Shown piece after piece: positions 24,250 to 27,950 of a DNA stretch of 27,950 nt. Position 1 is the stretch's first letter, and each line of letters starts with the position of its first letter. Source of the stretch: a virus; IMG/VR virus record IMGVR_UViG_3300037557_000403, positions 1 to 27,950 of that record, one strand, 5' to 3'. The translations under genes were made by a program, and so were the position numbers. A model generated the notes under the pieces. The model had not been told where the DNA came from and searched no databases. It saw only the letters and a program-made list of their open reading frames with translations.

Positions 24250-25378
24250 AAGTCTTTGTTTAGCACCTTGGAATCATATTCAAATCAATGCAGAAGGTGT
24301 AGTTAATCCCTGCTGTATGTTTTATCCCACTGTGTATCATAAAAAGTATAATAATTTACAAGAAGCATTTGATGGTTCAGAAAATAAAGAACTGAGACAA
24401 AGAATGTTAAATGGTGAAAAAATCGAAGGATGTCATAAATGTGATTTATATGAAAGCCTGGATAAGTTTTCGTATAGAGAATATTTTAAAATGCAATATG
24501 ATAAATCAACTTTTAAGAATCCTAAAATACGAGAATTAGAATTCGCGCTTGATAATACTTGTAATTTTAAATGTATAACTTGCAATTCTAGATTTAGTTC
24601 AAAATGGTATGATGATGATTTAGAATTAAATAAAATAGGAATAAAAAGAAATTCACAAGCAATAAAAACAAAAACTCAAGTTGTTAAAAATGTTAATAAT
24701 TTAGATGATTTAGATTTAAGTGAATTGAGATTTCTAAAATTAATCGGTGGAGAGCCATTTATAAATGATAATTATATTGATGTCCTTAAAAAATTAAATT
24801 TAAAAAATATAGAATTGGCATTAATTACAAATAATTCTGTGTTTCCAAAAAAGTGGATAGAATATATTTTAAAAGTAAATCAGTTGAGTCTACGTATAAG
24901 TATAGATGGTGTATATGATGTTGGTGAATTTGTCAGAAACGGAATGAACTTTGAAAAATTTACTAAAAATTTAATCCAATGGAAAGAATTATCTGAAGAA
25001 CATGACAATATTGATATAAAGTTTAATTTTGTTGTTCACTCATTAAATGTATTAAATTTGAAATCTACTATAGAATATTTAAAAGATTTGGGATTTGTTA
25101 TCGATGTGAATCACACAAAAGATGAGATTTTAGAAGTGGATTTTTTAAATGAACCAGAGTATATTAATTTATCATATTTACCAGATCGATTAAAAAACAT
25201 TGTAGAGGAAAAATTAGATTTTAATTTGAATGGTAAACGAAATATGATAGTTGATTTTATGTATTCAAATAAACATGATGACAAAATTATGAAAGATTTT
25301 TTAAAATATTGTATATTTTTAGAAGAACGAAAAACCATTCCTGAACAATGTGAATTCATGGTGAGTAATGCATTCTGA
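24242..25378 (+). CDS. Radical SAM protein with N-terminal twitch domain (copy B2)
   Basis: This 378-residue protein has a clear twitch-type N-terminus: CLAPWNHIQINAEGVVNPCC (Cys6, 24, 25) with CHKC at 64-67. The radical-SAM motif is CNFKCITC (Cys107, 111, 114), then LIGGEPFI at about 163. It is the closest relative of the protein at 20532-21818, with matching TNNSVFPKKWI, DGVYDVGEFVR and FNFVVHSLNVL segments. ATG 24242 gives a normal family N-terminus; the reading frame is open further upstream within the halogenase gene, but that extension is only a shadow. It overlaps halogenase 2 by eight bases and the next gene by 11. It lacks the extra N-terminal residues of copy B1. Confidence 0.9.
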   Translation: MNKSLCLAPWNHIQINAEGVVNPCCMFYPTVYHKKYNNLQEAFDGSENKELRQRMLNGEKIEGCHKCDLYESLDKFSYREYFKMQYDKSTFKNPKIRELEFALDNTCNFKCITCNSRFSSKWYDDDLELNKIGIKRNSQAIKTKTQVVKNVNNLDDLDLSELRFLKLIGGEPFINDNYIDVLKKLNLKNIELALITNNSVFPKKWIEYILKVNQLSLRISIDGVYDVGEFVRNGMNFEKFTKNLIQWKELSEEHDNIDIKFNFVVHSLNVLNLKSTIEYLKDLGFVIDVNHTKDEILEVDFLNEPEYINLSYLPDRLKNIVEEKLDFNLNGKRNMIVDFMYSNKHDDKIMKDFLKYCIFLEERKTIPEQCEFMVSNAF

Positions 25379-25922
25379 ATATCTTTATCCAAACGTGCAT
25401 GATGATATAGTTTTAGATTTTTGTAATAAATGCGATGATTTAAATTATATGAATAATAACTCCTTTGAATCAATGAAATGGTATTGGGGAGAAGTTCGAT
25501 GGGTGGGAACATTTATAGATGATGTATTAGTTTCCCTAAGTGGGATCCATAAGTTTCCAGAAATAGATGAAAATTCATTTAGAATGATGTTCAGAGGCGC
25601 TTCATTACCAGGAGTAAAGGTTCCTTTAAATATTAGAACTACCCCAGTAAGACGACATTCGAATAAAGATGGTAGTTTCAAATTATTTGTAAATTTTCAA
25701 CAAATGCCTCTACAACAAAAATGGGCATATGAACAGAATGAAAACGCAACATTTTATGTAACATTTAATATAGATCCTATGATAAGTACAGGTGCATATT
25801 CTAAAGTCGGAGACAAAAGTAAGAATATGATTCGCGCAGTAAGACGTCATTGTAAAAATATTGGTTATCATGGTAAGATGAACATTTATAATGTAGAGCA
25901 AGAAGTTTATGTCTTATTGTAG
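25368..25922 (+). CDS. Unknown 184-aa protein of the radical-SAM island
   Basis: No family name can be given. It is a soluble alpha/beta-looking protein: MHSEYLYPNVHDDI, WYWGEVRWVGTFIDDVLVSL at about 39-58, then RMMFRGASLPGVKVPLNIRT at about 72-91, FYVTFNIDPMISTG at about 142, and a C-terminal basic helix KNMIRAVRRHCKNIGY. The pattern of an introductory helix, hairpin with VRWVG, RMMFRGA strand and FYVTFN strand recalls GNAT-like small phage proteins, but no acetyl-CoA loop is obvious. It overlaps neighbouring radical-SAM genes by 11 bases upstream and 14 bases downstream, so it is co-translated with them and probably belongs to the same pathway. Confidence 0.75.
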   Translation: MHSEYLYPNVHDDIVLDFCNKCDDLNYMNNNSFESMKWYWGEVRWVGTFIDDVLVSLSGIHKFPEIDENSFRMMFRGASLPGVKVPLNIRTTPVRRHSNKDGSFKLFVNFQQMPLQQKWAYEQNENATFYVTFNIDPMISTGAYSKVGDKSKNMIRAVRRHCKNIGYHGKMNIYNVEQEVYVLL

Positions 25923-26958
25923 TCTACCATTTAAACAAGTTGTAATGAAGAACTTTGATGGTAACGGATGTTCTCGGTTTCTTCCGTGCAGCCACATATT
26001 GAAGTCTGAAGTAGAAGATGCTTGCACTGTTAGACCAATGAAAGGGAAGCTAAACCTTACCCCGGAAGAAGGTTTTGGTCTTTATCAGGATGTGCGTGAC
26101 GGTATGATGAAAGGCGAACGGCCTGAACTATGTAAGGTTTGTTGGGACAAGGAAGATAAAGGTAAGACATCGTACAGACAAAAAATTGATAAGTTCGTTG
26201 AGGATAGTGAAAAATTTGTCATTGATATAAATTGTGGTAACGTCTGTAATCTAGCTTGTAGAATGTGTGCACCGGGACTGAGTAGGAAACTTAAAAAAGA
26301 TTATAACTACTTTGTTGAACACGGTCTTGATTTTAAAACTCCCACCGATGACTTCTTTACCATAGATCTGAACCCTGACCCAATAAATTCCTTACAATGG
26401 AAATGGATTACAGAAAATACAGATAAGATAGGCGGCCTCAAGTTAGCAGGTGGGGAACCATTGGTAAATAAATCCGTAATTTCCTTGTTTCGGAAAATGG
26501 TAAGTGATGGAATAAGTAAAGATATTAATTTAAGTTTTTATACAAATGGATTAGAAATATCAAATCATACAGAATTATTAAATCAGTTTAAAGGTGTATA
26601 TGCAAATTTTTCCGTAGAGGCTATCGGAGAGTTATACCACTATATTCGATATCCGGGAATTTTTGAAGACTTCGATTTTAATGTTAAATATTTTATGGCG
26701 AAAAGTACTAACCTAAAAGACCTAGCATTTAATGTCGTAGTATCAGTGTTAAATGTTCTTGATCTTGATTCTCTCAAAGAATGGCTGCCTACGGATAATG
26801 TAGGATATGTAAATGTGTTTCCTGAAGATCGGGGAATAAGTGTAAAGCATCTATGGAAAGATAGGGAAAAAGTTTTAAGTGAAATCCTTTTATTTGATAA
26901 ATCTAGAAATCAAAATTATAAAGATTTTCTGCACCCAGATTTAGTAAAGTGGCTATGA
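25909..26958 (+). CDS. Radical SAM protein with N-terminal twitch-like Cys region (copy A2)
   Basis: This 349-residue protein is a clear relative of the one at 13655-14800: SLPFKQVVMKNFDGN matches its SYPFKQITIRDWDGD, and VVVSVLNVLDL, PEDRGIS and YKDFLHPDLVKWL match its C-terminal half. The radical-SAM motif is CNLACRMC (Cys113, 117, 120), and LAGGEPLVN follows. The N-terminal Cys set is Cys4, Cys27 and CKVC at 75-78, but the PCC of copy A is PCS here, so one potential ligand is absent. It ends in ATGA overlap with the next radical-SAM gene. Base composition in the first third is less AT-rich than in copy A. Confidence 0.9.
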   Translation: MSYCSLPFKQVVMKNFDGNGCSRFLPCSHILKSEVEDACTVRPMKGKLNLTPEEGFGLYQDVRDGMMKGERPELCKVCWDKEDKGKTSYRQKIDKFVEDSEKFVIDINCGNVCNLACRMCAPGLSRKLKKDYNYFVEHGLDFKTPTDDFFTIDLNPDPINSLQWKWITENTDKIGGLKLAGGEPLVNKSVISLFRKMVSDGISKDINLSFYTNGLEISNHTELLNQFKGVYANFSVEAIGELYHYIRYPGIFEDFDFNVKYFMAKSTNLKDLAFNVVVSVLNVLDLDSLKEWLPTDNVGYVNVFPEDRGISVKHLWKDREKVLSEILLFDKSRNQNYKDFLHPDLVKWL

Positions 26959-27941
26959 GTTGTTATTATAGTCATAGTTCAATAAGTTTTAAATCTCAAT
27001 ATTCTACACATTGTGCTTTTAATTCCGATCCTCTTTGTTCATTCGAAGAAACGATATTACCTTCTGAAATTATAAAGTCTAAGGGATTCCAAAAAAGTAG
27101 AAAAATACTTGATAATGATAACTGGCCTTCTGGATGTGATCACTGCAGGCTGCCGGAATTGAAATCTTTAACTTCCTCCAGACATGATCATCCCATAGAG
27201 CATAAAAATTTAGAAAGAATTGAAATAAGATTTTCAAATGCTTGTAACATGACATGTTTACATTGCGGCCCAGAATTTTCAAGTCTATGGGCTAAAAAAT
27301 TAAATTATTCGGGTCCGGTATTGGGATTATCTTCCGAACAGGTTTTAAAAATATGTGAAGATTTAAAAAATATTCCAACAATACGAAGAGTTGTTTTATC
27401 GGGCGGTGAACCCCTAGTAAATAAGAATTTTTATAAATGTGCGGACAGCTTATCAGAACATCCGCAAGCTAGTGAGATGGTTGTATCTTTTCATACAAAT
27501 TTAAATCCCGGCTTGCCGATAGATTTTGATCATATAAATTCAACTTTTGGAAAATTTAAAGAAGCTTATGTGGTAGTGTCAATTGATGGAGGCAAAGATC
27601 TTTATCCTATTTTTAGAGGAGGAGATTGGAAAACATTAGTACATAATATTGATAAAGCTCTATGTATGAATATTAATGTTGATGCTACTATGAGTCTTAC
27701 AACTTATCAAATGAATGATATAAAAAATTGTTATCTAGATGTTTTACCTTTTGGGTTCAGAGAATTGAGAACAATGTATATTAATTCACCAGAAGAATTT
27801 GACCCGAAGCATGCAGTGAATGATGAAACAATGAAAAATTATAATTTTGTTTTAGATCATATTAGAGATAATTATTCAGGAAGTTTGCATGACTCTGCTT
27901 TATGGTACCTAAATATCTGTAAGGAGCGATTACTACGATGA
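26955..27941 (+). CDS. Radical SAM protein with reduced N-terminal Cys region (copy E)
   Basis: This 328-residue protein starts MSCYYSHSSISFKSQ and lacks the CC pair of the other twitch-type copies; Cys20, Cys28 and CDHC at 61-64 remain. The radical-SAM motif is CNMTCLHC (Cys97, 101, 104), followed by VVLSGGEPLVNK and VVVSIDGGKDLYPIFRGG, a typical strand for the substrate side. It is the last and smallest of the series. ATG 26955 overlaps the previous stop as ATGA; a GTG six bases upstream is an alternative. Its stop overlaps yet another start at 27938, preceded by AAGGAG, so the operon continues past the window. Confidence 0.87.
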   Translation: MSCYYSHSSISFKSQYSTHCAFNSDPLCSFEETILPSEIIKSKGFQKSRKILDNDNWPSGCDHCRLPELKSLTSSRHDHPIEHKNLERIEIRFSNACNMTCLHCGPEFSSLWAKKLNYSGPVLGLSSEQVLKICEDLKNIPTIRRVVLSGGEPLVNKNFYKCADSLSEHPQASEMVVSFHTNLNPGLPIDFDHINSTFGKFKEAYVVVSIDGGKDLYPIFRGGDWKTLVHNIDKALCMNINVDATMSLTTYQMNDIKNCYLDVLPFGFRELRTMYINSPEEFDPKHAVNDETMKNYNFVLDHIRDNYSGSLHDSALWYLNICKERLLR

Positions 27942-27950
27942 AAGCTATTA
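27938..27950 (+). CDS. Start of the next gene, cut by the window edge
   Basis: ATG at 27938 overlaps the preceding stop as ATGA and has a strong ribosome site, AAGGAG, at 27921-27926. Only MKAI is visible, too little to assign. It shows that the coupled gene series runs on beyond the window. Confidence 0.5.

Noticed and set aside
1-27950. tRNA genes, CRISPR arrays, insertion sequences, integrase or attachment sites
   Set aside because: No cloverleaf-like block, regularly spaced repeat, transposase or recombinase was recognised by eye; the window is nearly all coding.

Overview
The window is a 28 kb, AT-rich, almost gapless piece of what looks like a T4-type (myovirus-like) marine bacteriophage genome. 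The evidence is the combination of a gp61-type primase (its 5' end is cut by the window edge), ThyX, a B12-dependent class II ribonucleotide reductase, a RuvC-like nuclease, a T4-type RNase H, a PD-(D/E)XK nuclease and a SleB-type lysin, packed on one strand with ATGA or TAATG stop/start overlaps. This replication and nucleotide set is familiar from cyanophages and pelagimyophages. The host cannot be fixed from the sequence. A CRP-like operator upstream of the lysin gene would fit a bacterium with a CRP/FNR-family regulator.

Layout. (1) 1-4885: DNA metabolism (primase, ThyX, RNR, a small unknown protein, a deoxyribonucleotidase-like HAD protein, a RuvC-like nuclease). (2) 4875-5261: the only minus-strand gene, a small charged helical protein. 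(3) 5273-9184: a surface-sugar cassette (pyruvyl-transferase family protein, GT4 glycosyltransferase, TagD/HldE-like nucleotidyltransferase, HddA-type heptose kinase, GmhA-type isomerase). (4) 9185-12870: a return to core phage genes (Lys-rich unknown, RNase H, small conserved protein, SleB hydrolase, zinc ribbon, PD-(D/E)XK nuclease). (5) 12870-27941: an NAD-dependent epimerase followed by an accessory island.

The island is the striking part. In 14.3 kb it encodes seven radical-SAM proteins (six with an N-terminal Cys-rich 'twitch'-like region, one with Cys clusters at its C-terminus), two tandem flavin-dependent halogenases, a probable HxD...H dioxygenase, a glycosyltransferase-like protein, three proteins of unknown family and a 138-residue protein with a Cys-rich C-terminal tail. 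Nearly every junction overlaps, so the genes are probably co-transcribed and translationally coupled. The order radical SAM, halogenase 1, halogenase 2, radical SAM, with related pairs on each side, suggests internal duplication.

My working hypothesis is that the island is a phage-borne modification pathway that halogenates, hydroxylates and radical-modifies a peptide, sugar or small molecule. The 138-residue protein is a candidate substrate. The function is inference; the gene content is visible directly. The only gene-poor stretches are 3606-3653 and 11267-11337. The first holds a sigma70-like promoter and the second a CRP-like palindrome. No tRNA, CRISPR array, insertion sequence or integrase was seen.
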